30,636 nucleotides of DNA from Collinsella sp. (GTDB lineage: Bacteria > Actinomycetota > Coriobacteriia > Coriobacteriales > Coriobacteriaceae), in assembly GCA_019419525.1 (NCBI GenBank), contig DXZU01000041.1, positions 1 through 30,636 on the forward strand, written 5' to 3'. Numbering within the stretch: the stretch's first letter is position 1; each line of letters begins with the position of its first letter. This document shows, piece after piece, positions 1 to 7,438 of the stretch. Below the pieces are notes generated by a model that had not been told where the DNA came from, ran no database searches, and saw only the letters and a program-made list of their open reading frames with translations. The position numbers were made by a program, and so were the translations under genes.

Positions 1-3000
1 GACTTGCAGCGACGGACCTCGGGACGCTCTTACACCACGTCTGCGCGCGCCACCGGAGCGCCCTATTCAAATTCAATAAAACGGTCGTCCACGCTTCGGA
101 TCCGCGCAAGCAAATCGTTATCTGCAGCAGCGGTCCAGACATCCGTTATACAACGCTGGAAGAATGGGAGAAAGCTGGCGATTCTTTCGATAGACGGGCG
201 CAGATCGAAGATATCGTCACCAGCGCAAGCCCAGCGCGCGACAAACTCGAGCTCTTCCGCAATCTCTTTACTGGTCGCAAAGATGTCTACGCTCATGGGT
301 ACCGCAGAAAAGACGGAGGAATTGGCTATACGCCCGCCTGCGCAAATGAGTGGAAGTCAGGCATTTGCCCCAAAGCAAGCCACCAGAGAGTCAAATGCAC
401 GGAATGCAGCAGCCGCGTCTTCCCCGAGTTGAGCGATGCCGCGATCATCGCCCATTTCAGAGGCAATGACGATAGGCTTCGAGACGTTATAGGCCAATAT
501 GTGCTCGATAAAGACAGTAACACGAAAGTCCTGGTCATCGATTTTGACGGAGCCGATTGGAAAGAAGCGACGAAAGCCATTCGACATGTCGCAAAAAGCC
601 ACGGAATCGATGTCGCAGTTGAGCGATCGAGATCGGGCGACGGCGCACATGTCTGGTTTTTCTTCCTAGAGCTCGTCAGCGCAAAGACCGCACGAGATTT
701 TGGAAGCAGCCTTATCACCGAAGCGGCGATACTGAACAAGACAATCACCTTCAAAGCATTTGACCGAATGCTGCCCGCGCAGTCCACCATTCCTGAGGGC
801 GGCTTTGGAAATCTCATAGCGCTACCTTTTCAAGGAAAAGCGCAGCGAAAAGGGAACAGCGTATTTGTTGACGAGCAATTTGAGCCCTTTCCCGATCAAT
901 GGCTTTACCTTTCGCAAATCCAGTTAATCCCGCGCGTGACGGTGCAAAATCTGATCGAGAGCATCGAAAATAGGTCACATGGAATAGCAGCTGTTGCGGC
1001 GGCAAACACCGGTGTGCCACATTCCCAGAGACTGCGAAAGCGGCTTCCGCTCACACCGCGGGACTTCCCGTCATCGCTGTCCGTCACGCAGACCGATATG
1101 CTCTATATCCCCGAAAAATCTCTGAGTCCCGCAGCTCAAATGGAAGTCCGCAGGCTTGCAACATTTGCCAACCCAGAATTCTTCCGCGCACAATCTATGC
1201 ATCAATCGGTATTCGGCAAACCGCGGTTCATAGACCTCAGCGAACTTAGAGATGGCTACGTCGCGATTCCCAGAGGCTGCAAGGTTCAACTTGAGCGGCT
1301 GCTTCAAGAAGCCGGCGTTTCTGCCCACTATTCAGACAAACGCAAGTCGAGCCATCCAATTGCGATGGCATTTAAAGGGACTCTTCGCCCTGAACAGCAA
1401 ATTGTCGCTGAACAGATGCTCAGCTATGAAGACGGGATCATGTCCGCACCGACGGGGTTCGGCAAAACCGTCATCGGAGCTTATCTTATTGCTGCCATTG
1501 GTCTTCCAACGCTCGTCATCGTTCCTAAAACTGCGCTCATTGCCCAATGGAAATCCCAACTCGAACGATTTCTCGACATCACGGACAACAGAGAGCCCGT
1601 CCGAACCCCAAAGGGACGAATCAGCAAAAGACAGCCTCCGCTCATTGGGCAAATCGGAGGAGGCAAGACCGCCATAAGCCGTCTCATCGACATTGCTTCA
1701 TTCCAGTCGCTATCCGGCAAGGATCCCCAAACCGGCGAGTCATTAGCCAAGGAGTTCGTTCGCGATTACAGTCTCATCATCTGTGACGAATGCCACCATG
1801 CGGCCGCGCCACAGCTTGAGCTTGTCCTCAAGTCCGCTCCTGCCAAATATGTATATGGCCTTTCCGCAACGCCCGAGCGTTCGGACGGACTCACGCGGGC
1901 ACTCTCGATGCTCTGCGGCCCGGTTCGCTATGTCGTCGATCCAAAAACGCAAGCAATCCAACAGGGGATTCAGCGCATTGTTAGACCGCGTTTCACCGGA
2001 ATTCGATTACCCACCTACGGACCAGGAGCATCCTTTAACCAAATTCTCGATCTCCTGTGTGTACACGCCGCGAGAAACGAAGCAATTATCGAGGACGCCC
2101 TCGAGGCCGCATCAAACGGCCGGCATCCGCTTGTGCTATCTAAAAGAAAAAAGCATGCCGAAGAGCTATGCAGGCTACTTCAAAGCCGTGGACACGAACC
2201 CATACTCTTAACCGGAGAAATCGACGCCAAAGAAAGAAAAGCAATACTGAAGAGTCTTCCCAGCTTTGAGCATGATCATCGAATCATCGTCGCAACTGAA
2301 AGTCTTCTGGGCGAGGGCTTCGACCTGTCTTACCTTGACACTTTGCTCATTGCCACTCCAATATCTTGGGACGGCAGCATAACGCAGCAGGCAGGTAGGC
2401 TACACAGAAGCCACGAGGGCAAACAGCGGGTTGAGATATTCGACTATGTTGACCTGTCGATACCCATGTTCGCGCGCATGTACCAAAAGAGGCTCAAGAC
2501 CTACGCCAAGCTGGGGTATGAAGTCTTTGCGGCAAACGACAACAGACAGGACGATCGAAACATCCTCGTTAGGTCGGCAAGAGCCGTGGAGGCTTTAGTG
2601 AATGACATCGAGAACGCATCGAAAAGCATTTTTATTGCCGCACCCTACGCGTCCGCCGCATGCCTTGAAAAGCTCGCCGCTGCACTCGCGGATGCCGCTA
2701 CCCGTGGAATTGCCCTTGAGATTTCTATTGCTTCAACTCCACGCGATGACGTGAAAGCGATTTTTGCCGAGATGAACGTCAACTATCTCATCAAAGCCGA
2801 AGGACGCCTGTGCGCATCAGTGATTGACGAGGAAACTGTCTGGTACGGAGCTATTCCGTTGCTGGCTTTCCCAAAGAAAGAAGACTGCAGCATTCGTTTC
2901 AAAAGCAGCGAAGTCGCAGCCGAGCTTTTGAGCGAAATTCAGCGAAAAGTGGAACCGGAGGCCGCGGCGACGAACGGGGTACCCCCAGCAGTTGCGGTGA

Positions 3001-3005
3001 AATAG
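1..3005 (+). CDS. TOTE-type primase-helicase (5' end outside window)
   Basis: The frame is open from base 3 to the TAG at 3003, giving 1000 visible residues with no start in view. A TTG at 429 is in frame but internal: the upstream residues match the N-terminal part of TOTE conflict-system proteins (RDKLELFRNLFTGRKDVYA at about 76-94, then a Cys pair region NEWKSGIC...CTEC). Next comes an archaeo-eukaryotic primase-like domain with an IDFD acidic pair (D180, D182) and SGDGAHVW (H216). An SF2 helicase core follows: Walker A SAPTGFGKT (481-489), DECHH (595-599), SATPER, and motif VI QQAGRLHR (795-802). The C-terminus resembles a degenerate PLD-like domain (about 865-985) without a visible HKD motif. 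Family knowledge places such proteins in biological-conflict systems; the action on nucleic acid is inferred. Codon use is more A/T-rich than downstream genes, suggesting transfer. The last residues and the stop are supplied by an intergenic repeat. Confidence 0.85.
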   Translation, partial: LAATDLGTLLHHVCARHRSALFKFNKTVVHASDPRKQIVICSSGPDIRYTTLEEWEKAGDSFDRRAQIEDIVTSASPARDKLELFRNLFTGRKDVYAHGYRRKDGGIGYTPACANEWKSGICPKASHQRVKCTECSSRVFPELSDAAIIAHFRGNDDRLRDVIGQYVLDKDSNTKVLVIDFDGADWKEATKAIRHVAKSHGIDVAVERSRSGDGAHVWFFFLELVSAKTARDFGSSLITEAAILNKTITFKAFDRMLPAQSTIPEGGFGNLIALPFQGKAQRKGNSVFVDEQFEPFPDQWLYLSQIQLIPRVTVQNLIESIENRSHGIAAVAAANTGVPHSQRLRKRLPLTPRDFPSSLSVTQTDMLYIPEKSLSPAAQMEVRRLATFANPEFFRAQSMHQSVFGKPRFIDLSELRDGYVAIPRGCKVQLERLLQEAGVSAHYSDKRKSSHPIAMAFKGTLRPEQQIVAEQMLSYEDGIMSAPTGFGKTVIGAYLIAAIGLPTLVIVPKTALIAQWKSQLERFLDITDNREPVRTPKGRISKRQPPLIGQIGGGKTAISRLIDIASFQSLSGKDPQTGESLAKEFVRDYSLIICDECHHAAAPQLELVLKSAPAKYVYGLSATPERSDGLTRALSMLCGPVRYVVDPKTQAIQQGIQRIVRPRFTGIRLPTYGPGASFNQILDLLCVHAARNEAIIEDALEAASNGRHPLVLSKRKKHAEELCRLLQSRGHEPILLTGEIDAKERKAILKSLPSFEHDHRIIVATESLLGEGFDLSYLDTLLIATPISWDGSITQQAGRLHRSHEGKQRVEIFDYVDLSIPMFARMYQKRLKTYAKLGYEVFAANDNRQDDRNILVRSARAVEALVNDIENASKSIFIAAPYASAACLEKLAAALADAATRGIALEISIASTPRDDVKAIFAEMNVNYLIKAEGRLCASVIDEETVWYGAIPLLAFPKKEDCSIRFKSSEVAAELLSEIQRKVEPEAAATNGVPPAVAVK

Positions 3006-3056
3006 GGACTGTTTTTGACTTATTAGCCGTCAATCAATCCCTATTCCACCGCAACT
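2990..3056. repeat. GTTGCGGTGA hairpin repeat, copy 1
   Basis: The 19-bp arms 2990-3008 and 3038-3056 pair with one mismatch around a 29-nt loop. The outer arm AGTTGCGGTG and the loop start CTGTTT are shared with the copy at 9228-9294, while the inner three pairs differ in a compensatory way. The stop codon of the helicase lies inside the left arm. It sits between convergent genes and may limit read-through, but there is no T-run here. Confidence 0.75.
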
Positions 3057-3069
3057 TAGAAATCGGCAA

Positions 3070-3378
3070 TCAGCCCTGCGGGCCCTGGAACAGCTCCTCA
3101 TGCGAGCCCATTCTGACCAGCCGGATCACAGGATTAGTCTTATGCGGTAAGTAGAGAACGACCACGTCGACCAAGCCATCGGATAGGTGGAAATCGATGT
3201 GGCCGTTGTAGTTTCCGCCCGGGTTTGAAAGCTCATGGGCGCCATATTCCGCGGGAAGCGAGCCGTGAGCTGCAAGCTCTGCGACTGCCGCCTTAAACTC
3301 ACTCTTTAGCTGCGGATGCATGCGCATCGTTCGTTTGTAGTCCGCCCTAAATTGAGCCTCGACTTTAATCTCGAACAT
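3070..3378 (-). CDS. YafQ/RelE-family mRNA interferase toxin
   Basis: This 102-residue protein fits the YafQ branch of the RelE superfamily, ribosome-dependent endoribonucleases of type II toxin-antitoxin modules. Visible family features are the N-terminal FRADYKR segment, the YGAHELS and IDFHLSD histidines and the C-terminal VRMGSHEELF. Histidines at these places are catalytic in YafQ. The tryptophan that follows the mid-protein histidine and aspartate in E. coli YafQ is not obvious here, so activity should not be assumed. The start lies 2 bases after the antitoxin stop, implying translational coupling. The gene ends 14 bases from the repeat behind the convergent helicase. Base composition is like the helicase, so both may belong to one island. 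Confidence 0.88.
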   Translation of the reverse strand: MFEIKVEAQFRADYKRTMRMHPQLKSEFKAAVAELAAHGSLPAEYGAHELSNPGGNYNGHIDFHLSDGLVDVVVLYLPHKTNPVIRLVRMGSHEELFQGPQG

Positions 3379-3380
3379 CG

Positions 3381-3680
3381 CTATTCCTCATCGAGGAATG
3401 ACATAAGCTCATCAGCGTTGTTGAATGACGGGCTATCGTCCGGCAAAATCCCCAACTCATGAGCCTCGGCGATCACCATGGCACGCCTCGTCGCCTCGTT
3501 GGGCACCTCCGCCCTTCCTACAATCTCAAAAGGAATCTTTCGCTGATTTACAAGCTGCCGAACGGCAAGATTGAGATAGGAATTGAGGCTGAGGCCGACC
3601 GAATCCAAGAACTCAGTCGCCTGTTCCTTGAGCCCCTCTTCGATGCGAACCGTCGTAGGCTTAACCGTTGCAGTAGACAT
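3381..3680 (-). CDS. RelB/DinJ-family antitoxin
   Basis: This 99-residue protein begins with a ribbon-helix-helix DNA-binding segment (TVRIEEGLKEQATEFLDSVG, about 9-28), followed by SLNSYLNLAVRQLV, the typical RelB/DinJ helices. The C-terminal half is acidic (NNADELMSFLDEE) and would wrap the toxin. The start is the ATG at 3680, preceded by GAGGAGG at a 6-base spacing. It is the first gene of a two-gene operon with the toxin. Three copies of a half-site just upstream are the probable autoregulatory operator. Cognate pairing with the downstream toxin is inferred from position and families. Confidence 0.88.
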   Translation of the reverse strand: MSTATVKPTTVRIEEGLKEQATEFLDSVGLSLNSYLNLAVRQLVNQRKIPFEIVGRAEVPNEATRRAMVIAEAHELGILPDDSPSFNNADELMSFLDEE

Positions 3681-3705
3681 ACGCGACCTCCTCGCCTCGT
3701 CTTTT

Positions 3706-3760
3706 GCATCAGTATACCCCGTTTTGATGGCATACTGATGTTAAATAGCATCAGTATGCC
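3706..3760 (-). promoter_or_regulatory. Operator/promoter of the toxin-antitoxin operon
   Basis: GGCATACTGATG (3729-3740) and CATCAGTATGCC (3749-3760) form a perfect 12-bp inverted repeat with an 8-bp spacer. A third half-site, GCATCAGTATACC (3706-3718), lies nearer the gene. Read on the minus strand this third site contains TATACT, a good -10 hexamer, so a bound RelB-type repressor would cover the promoter. The binding protein is inferred. Confidence 0.75.
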
Positions 3761-3792
3761 GTTCACATTACTATAACAACAGTCACAGCGCC

Positions 3793-4551
3793 CTACATCA
3801 GCCCGCTCAGGGCGATGTCGACGGCTTCGTTGAGGTCGTCGGTGATGTGCACCAGCTCCGGATCGAGCGGGCTGATCATACCGGCGTCCATCACCGGGCC
3901 GTTAAGCCAGTCGAATAGGCCCTGCCAGTACTCGCTGCCTACCAGTACAAGCGGCATGCGCTTGACCTTATGCGTCTGCACCAGCGTGAGCACCTCGAAC
4001 ATCTCGTCGAGCGTGCCAAACCCGCCGGGAAACACAATAGCGCCCGAACTGTATTTGACGAACATGGTCTTGCGCACAAAGAAGTAGCGGAAGTCCATAC
4101 CGAGGTTCACGTATTTGTTGAGCCCCTGCTCGTGCGGCAGTTCAATGCCCAAACCAACTGACTTGCCGTTGACGCTCGCCGCCCCCTTGTTGGCCGCTTC
4201 CATGATGCCGGGGCCGCCACCGGTGATAACCGCCACGCCGCGCTGGGCAATCTTACGGCCGACCATGCGCGCCGCCTTGTAGGCCGGGTCCGTCTTGGGC
4301 GTGCGGGCACTACCGAAGATGGTCACCGCAGGCCCTAACTCGGCAAGTGCGCCAAAGCCATCGACAAACTCGGCCTGGATGCGCAGCACGCGCCACGGAT
4401 CGGCATGCAGCCAGTCGGTCGACTCCTCGGGCGCCAGCAGGTTGGCGTAGGTGTTGTCCTTAGGAATCATGGGGCCGCGCATGACCACGGGACCACGGCG
4501 GTACGTCTCGTCGTAGGCAAGCTCGCCCTCGACATTCTCGTTCTTAATCAT
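3793..4551 (-). CDS. LOG-family (TIGR00730) nucleotide phosphoribohydrolase
   Basis: The 252-residue protein carries the two LOG signatures, GGGPGIMEA (111-119) and PGGFGTLDE (175-183), on a Rossmann-like fold. Characterised LOG enzymes release the base from nucleoside 5'-monophosphates (cytokinin nucleotides in plants). The bacterial substrate is usually unknown. The ATG at 4551 is chosen because AGGAG lies 7 bases before it. An in-frame start 72 bases further up would read back through the terminator T-tract of tgt and add an unlikely Phe-rich leader. The N-terminal ~50 residues precede the conserved fold. It lies just downstream of tgt but behind a terminator, so a separate transcript is likely. 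A role in salvage of modified purine bases such as queuine is only a contextual guess. Confidence 0.88.
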   Translation of the reverse strand: MIKNENVEGELAYDETYRRGPVVMRGPMIPKDNTYANLLAPEESTDWLHADPWRVLRIQAEFVDGFGALAELGPAVTIFGSARTPKTDPAYKAARMVGRKIAQRGVAVITGGGPGIMEAANKGAASVNGKSVGLGIELPHEQGLNKYVNLGMDFRYFFVRKTMFVKYSSGAIVFPGGFGTLDEMFEVLTLVQTHKVKRMPLVLVGSEYWQGLFDWLNGPVMDAGMISPLDPELVHITDDLNEAVDIALSGLM

Positions 4552-4565
4552 GGGTGCTCCTATCG

Positions 4566-4615
4566 AGAAAAAGAAAAACGGGCGGGGTCGACGCCATGCG
4601 CCAAACACCCGCCCG
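4566..4615 (-). terminator. Intrinsic terminator downstream of tgt
   Basis: On the minus strand a CGGGCGGGTGT / ACCCCGCCCG stem (4579-4615) is followed by TTTTTCTTTTT (4566-4578). It lies about 150 bases after the tgt stop. The stretch between (4616-4764) shows no gene. Confidence 0.85.
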
Positions 4616-4764
4616 AACATCAACTATTCGGTATGGTACCCACGATGCATCAAGCACTTGCAAGGCATCGGTCAGCGGTCGCGCAGACGGTGTTAGCAAA
4701 CGTGATGACCGGCCAGCGCTCGCCCCTTGCCGTTGCCCACGCTCCGCAAGCGCCCGCGCCGCTC

Positions 4765-5904
4765 TTAGTAGTCCACCGCCGCAGGACTGTTCATCCAGTC
4801 GCTCACGAACGCACCGTAACGGCCCTCGATAATGGCCTGGCGGGCACGCTGCATAAGGTTGAGCAGGTAGTAGATGTTGTGCATCGACAGCAGAATACCG
4901 CCGAGCATCTCCTTCTGCGTGACCATGTGACGGATGAGCGCGCGGCTGTAGCCGCCCGTGCACACCGGGCAGGTGCAGGTGGGGTCGATGGGGCCGTCGT
5001 CGTGCGCAAAGCGCGCGTTGCGGAAGTTAAGGCGACCTTCACTGGAGAACGCCGTACCCATGCGGCCGGTGCGCGTCGGCAGCACGCAGTCGAACATGTC
5101 GATGCCCACGCCAACGCCGCGCACGAGCGTGGTAGGGTTGCCGACGCCCATGAGGTAGCGCGGCTTGTGCTTAGGCATGTACTCGGAAACCAGCGGTGCC
5201 AGAGTCTCGAACATGGTCTCGTGGTCCTCGCCCACCGAGTAGCCGCCGATGCCGTAGCCGGGGAAGTCGCCGCACTCCTCCAGGTGGCGCAGCGATCGAA
5301 GGCGCAGGTCCAGATGCATGCCGCCCTGGACGATGCCAAAGAGTGCCTGGTCATCGCGGGTGTGAGCCTTGTAGCAGCGCTCGGCCCACATGCTTGACAG
5401 CTCCACGGCGCGCTCGACGTAGGCGCGCGTGGCAGGATAGCCGGGGCACTGATCGAGCTGCATGCAGATGTCGGAGCCGAGCTTCATGGCGATTTCCATG
5501 TTGTCCTCGGGCGTCCAGAACACGTGGCGGCCGTCGTAGTCGTTGACGATAAAGCGCACGCCCTCGTCAGTGAGCTTGACGGCGTCGTTGTGGCTGAAGA
5601 CCTGGAAACCGCCCGAATCGGTGAGGATGGGGCCGTGCCAGTTCATAAACTTGTGCAGTCCGCCCAGCTCGGCGATGGTGTCCTCGCCGGGACGCATGGA
5701 CAGGTGGTAGGTATTGGCAAGCACGATCTGGGCGCCGAGCTGCTTGACGGTCTCGGTAGGAATACCCTTGACGTTTGCCTTGGTGCCCACGGGCATAAAG
5801 ATCGGCGTCTCGATGTCGCCGTGCGGGGTGTGCAGCACGCCAGCGCGCGCGTGCGTCGTCGGGTCCTCGGCGATCAGGTCGAATTTAAAAAGGCTCTGGT
5901 CCAT
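4765..5904 (-). CDS. tgt: tRNA-guanine transglycosylase
   Basis: This enzyme exchanges G34 in GUN-anticodon tRNAs (Asp, Asn, His, Tyr) for preQ1 or queuine. At 379 residues it has the usual bacterial length. Visible family features: TDSGGFQ with the general-acid aspartate (D96), FGIVQGG (189-195), the pocket strand GIGGYSVGE (218-226), the nucleophile in DMFDCVLPTR (D272), and the zinc site C310, C312, C315 and H342. Y222 occupies a place that is Leu in well-studied bacterial enzymes (GGLAVGE or GGLSVGE) and may matter for base choice. The ATG is preceded by AAGGAG at 8 bases, and a TATAAT lies 38 bases above the start. queA and queH in the same window imply preQ1 is made or received and then processed on tRNA. 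Confidence 0.96.
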   Translation of the reverse strand: MDQSLFKFDLIAEDPTTHARAGVLHTPHGDIETPIFMPVGTKANVKGIPTETVKQLGAQIVLANTYHLSMRPGEDTIAELGGLHKFMNWHGPILTDSGGFQVFSHNDAVKLTDEGVRFIVNDYDGRHVFWTPEDNMEIAMKLGSDICMQLDQCPGYPATRAYVERAVELSSMWAERCYKAHTRDDQALFGIVQGGMHLDLRLRSLRHLEECGDFPGYGIGGYSVGEDHETMFETLAPLVSEYMPKHKPRYLMGVGNPTTLVRGVGVGIDMFDCVLPTRTGRMGTAFSSEGRLNFRNARFAHDDGPIDPTCTCPVCTGGYSRALIRHMVTQKEMLGGILLSMHNIYYLLNLMQRARQAIIEGRYGAFVSDWMNSPAAVDY

Positions 5905-5941
5905 AAACTGGAACTCCTTGGTTGCGGTTCATACGCAAACC

Positions 5942-5947
5942 ATTATA
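5942..5947 (-). promoter_or_regulatory. -10 element of tgt
   Basis: The minus strand reads TATAAT, a consensus -10 hexamer, giving a leader of roughly 30 bases. No convincing -35 was found at 16-18 bases. Confidence 0.55.
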
Positions 5948-5991
5948 CGGGCAACCCGCAAGGAGCACCGACTCGACAGAAACTGATGCAT

Positions 5992-6329
5992 TAAACGACT
6001 AGTCGTCGGGGACAATCTTCAGCGCCATCTTGCAAAGAAGTGTCCCAATCTGCCGGCACTTAGGGACCGTCCCCAGGTGCCGGCAAGAGCGTCCCTTTCG
6101 ACTAGTCATTTAAGAACGTCCCCAACGACTACATCTGGAATTATTTCCAACGGCCAAGGCAACGCCGATGCTCTGACAACGTCAGCGAGCGGTCGCCAGA
6201 GCGAACAAATTGGCATGAAAAGAGGACGGCATAGACCTTCTGGTCATGCCGTCCTCTTTGAATGACAAGTTGTCGCTCTGGTGACCGCGCAGCGTCGGCT
6301 GGTCCGCCGTTCGTTAGAACGGCGGAACC
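5992..6329. repeat. Branched structured intergenic element, copy A (interrupted)
   Basis: This fills the gap between tgt and the SDR gene. The folded core is 6164-6329. A closing helix pairs 6164-6172 with 6291-6299. A small hairpin is CTGAC/GTCAG (6173-6177/6181-6185). A long arm pairs 6189-6204 with 6273-6288, then a bulged A and CAA/TTG, an internal loop, and a 14-bp stem 6219-6232/6246-6259 capped by GACC-TTCT-GGTC. A terminal hairpin pairs CCGCCGTTC 6304-6312 with GAACGGCGG 6317-6325. G-T pairs at 6169/6294 and 6195/6282 are wobbles only if the plus strand is the RNA. The left part (5992-6123) is a palindrome centred on ACTAGT that is split by an insert. The same plan with different stem bases occurs at 9335-9550. 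Confidence 0.75.
6005..6098. mobile_element. 94-bp insert with 9-bp flanking duplication (MITE-like)
   Basis: CGACTAGTC occurs at 5996-6004 and again at 6099-6107. The homologous position at 9335-9343 has it once, so the segment between looks inserted. Its ends are loosely inverted (GTCGGGGAC against GTCCCTTTCGAC, the latter running into the repeat). Inside, TGCCGGCAC and GTGCCGGCA form a 9-bp stem. It has no coding capacity. Because CGACTAGTCG is itself palindromic, chance similarity is not fully excluded. Confidence 0.5.
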
Positions 6330-6343
6330 TGAGACGTAACCCC

Positions 6344-7144
6344 CTACGGCCGCTGGCCCATGCCGCCCTCGAGGGTGACGGTCTCGCCGTTCATATACTT
6401 AAAGTCGGGGCCGCAAAGCTGAACGACCACGCGGCCGATCTCCTTCTCGACGTCGCCGTAGTGACCAGCCGGCGGCATGTGGACGTTGGCCTTAAACGCC
6501 TCGGGATAGGCATCCTGGAAGTTCTCGAGCGCAGCGGTCCAAGCAAGCGGGCAAACGATATTGACGTTGATGCCGTCCTTGCCCCACTCGTTGGCGGCAA
6601 CGCGGGTCAGGCCGCGGATGCCCTCCTTGGCGGCAGCATAGCTGCACTGGCCATAGTTGCCAAACAGGCCGGCACCCGAGGCAAAGTTGACCACGGAGCC
6701 CTTGGTCTCCTTCAGGTGCGGATAGGCCTTCTGCATGTACAGGTAAGTGGCATACAGGCCAGAGTAAATGGCAAGGTTAAACTGGTCCATAGTGTGATCG
6801 GCAATGGTCACGCCCGAGGCGCTGGCCTGAGCATTGTTGACGACGGCGTCGATGCGGCCGAACTCCTCAATGGCCTTGTCGATGACGTTCTGGACGACAG
6901 CCTCATTGTCCTGACCAGCCGAGACATCGGCCTGAACAGGCAGAACCTTGACACCGTACTCGGCCTCGAGAGACTCCTTGGCGGCCTCGAGCTTGGCGAC
7001 GTTGCGGCCGGTGATGACGAGGTTCGCGCCCTCCTTGGCAAATGCGATATCGATGCCGTAGCCGATGGAGCCAGCGGAACCGTCCTTAAGCGTGGCCTTG
7101 CCGCCGCCGGTGACGATCACGGTCTTACCAGTGAAAAGTCCCAT
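6344..7144 (-). CDS. Short-chain dehydrogenase/reductase, substrate unknown
   Basis: The 266-residue protein is a classical SDR with a Rossmann fold. The cofactor loop is unusual: TGGG (12-15) is separated from SIGYG (26-30) by a ten-residue insert, where classical SDRs have TGxxxGxG. NNAQ (103-106) replaces NNAG. The catalytic residues are S156, Y169 and K173 (SYAAAKEG). The C-terminus ends GGMGQRP. The start at 7144 follows AAAGGA at 8 bases; an upstream in-frame start lacks a site. Gut Coriobacteria carry SDRs acting on bile acids, but I do not recognise this as one of the characterised 3-, 7- or 12-hydroxysteroid dehydrogenases. The stop lies 14 bases from the structured element. The 294 bases upstream, shared with a divergent gene, contain no other ORF. 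Confidence 0.88.
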   Translation of the reverse strand: MGLFTGKTVIVTGGGKATLKDGSAGSIGYGIDIAFAKEGANLVITGRNVAKLEAAKESLEAEYGVKVLPVQADVSAGQDNEAVVQNVIDKAIEEFGRIDAVVNNAQASASGVTIADHTMDQFNLAIYSGLYATYLYMQKAYPHLKETKGSVVNFASGAGLFGNYGQCSYAAAKEGIRGLTRVAANEWGKDGINVNIVCPLAWTAALENFQDAYPEAFKANVHMPPAGHYGDVEKEIGRVVVQLCGPDFKYMNGETVTLEGGMGQRP

Positions 7145-7438
7145 ACAAAGTCCTTTCAAATCGCGACGGGCCCACCCGCCGACTGCGCGCATCCAACTTC
7201 ACGCGCCAAAAGCTGAAATGCAACTTTAGCGGGTTCAAGTGAAAAATAAAGACCGCAGCAGGCGAACGGCACAACGTCATTCGGCGAAGGGAATGTCAAG
7301 CACGAACTGGATAAAGAGGCCGAATTTTTGTCAGCCAAACGAGCCATCGAACACGTTTTGAAACTTTGCTGCGGCGCGCGGGATGTCGGCGCGAGACTTT
7401 ATCATAGGGTGACAAACAACGATGAGGAGCACATGCCT

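Noticed and set aside
63..296. Short frames opposite the N-terminal helicase region
   Set aside because: The continuous frame from base 3 matches the TOTE N-terminal region; the others are shadows.
429..431. TTG as the true start of the helicase
   Set aside because: The in-frame upstream sequence carries family motifs, so it is internal.
6281..7216. 311-codon plus-strand frame opposite the SDR gene
   Set aside because: Catalytic Ser-Tyr-Lys and the cofactor loop are on the minus strand; the plus frame runs through the structured repeat.
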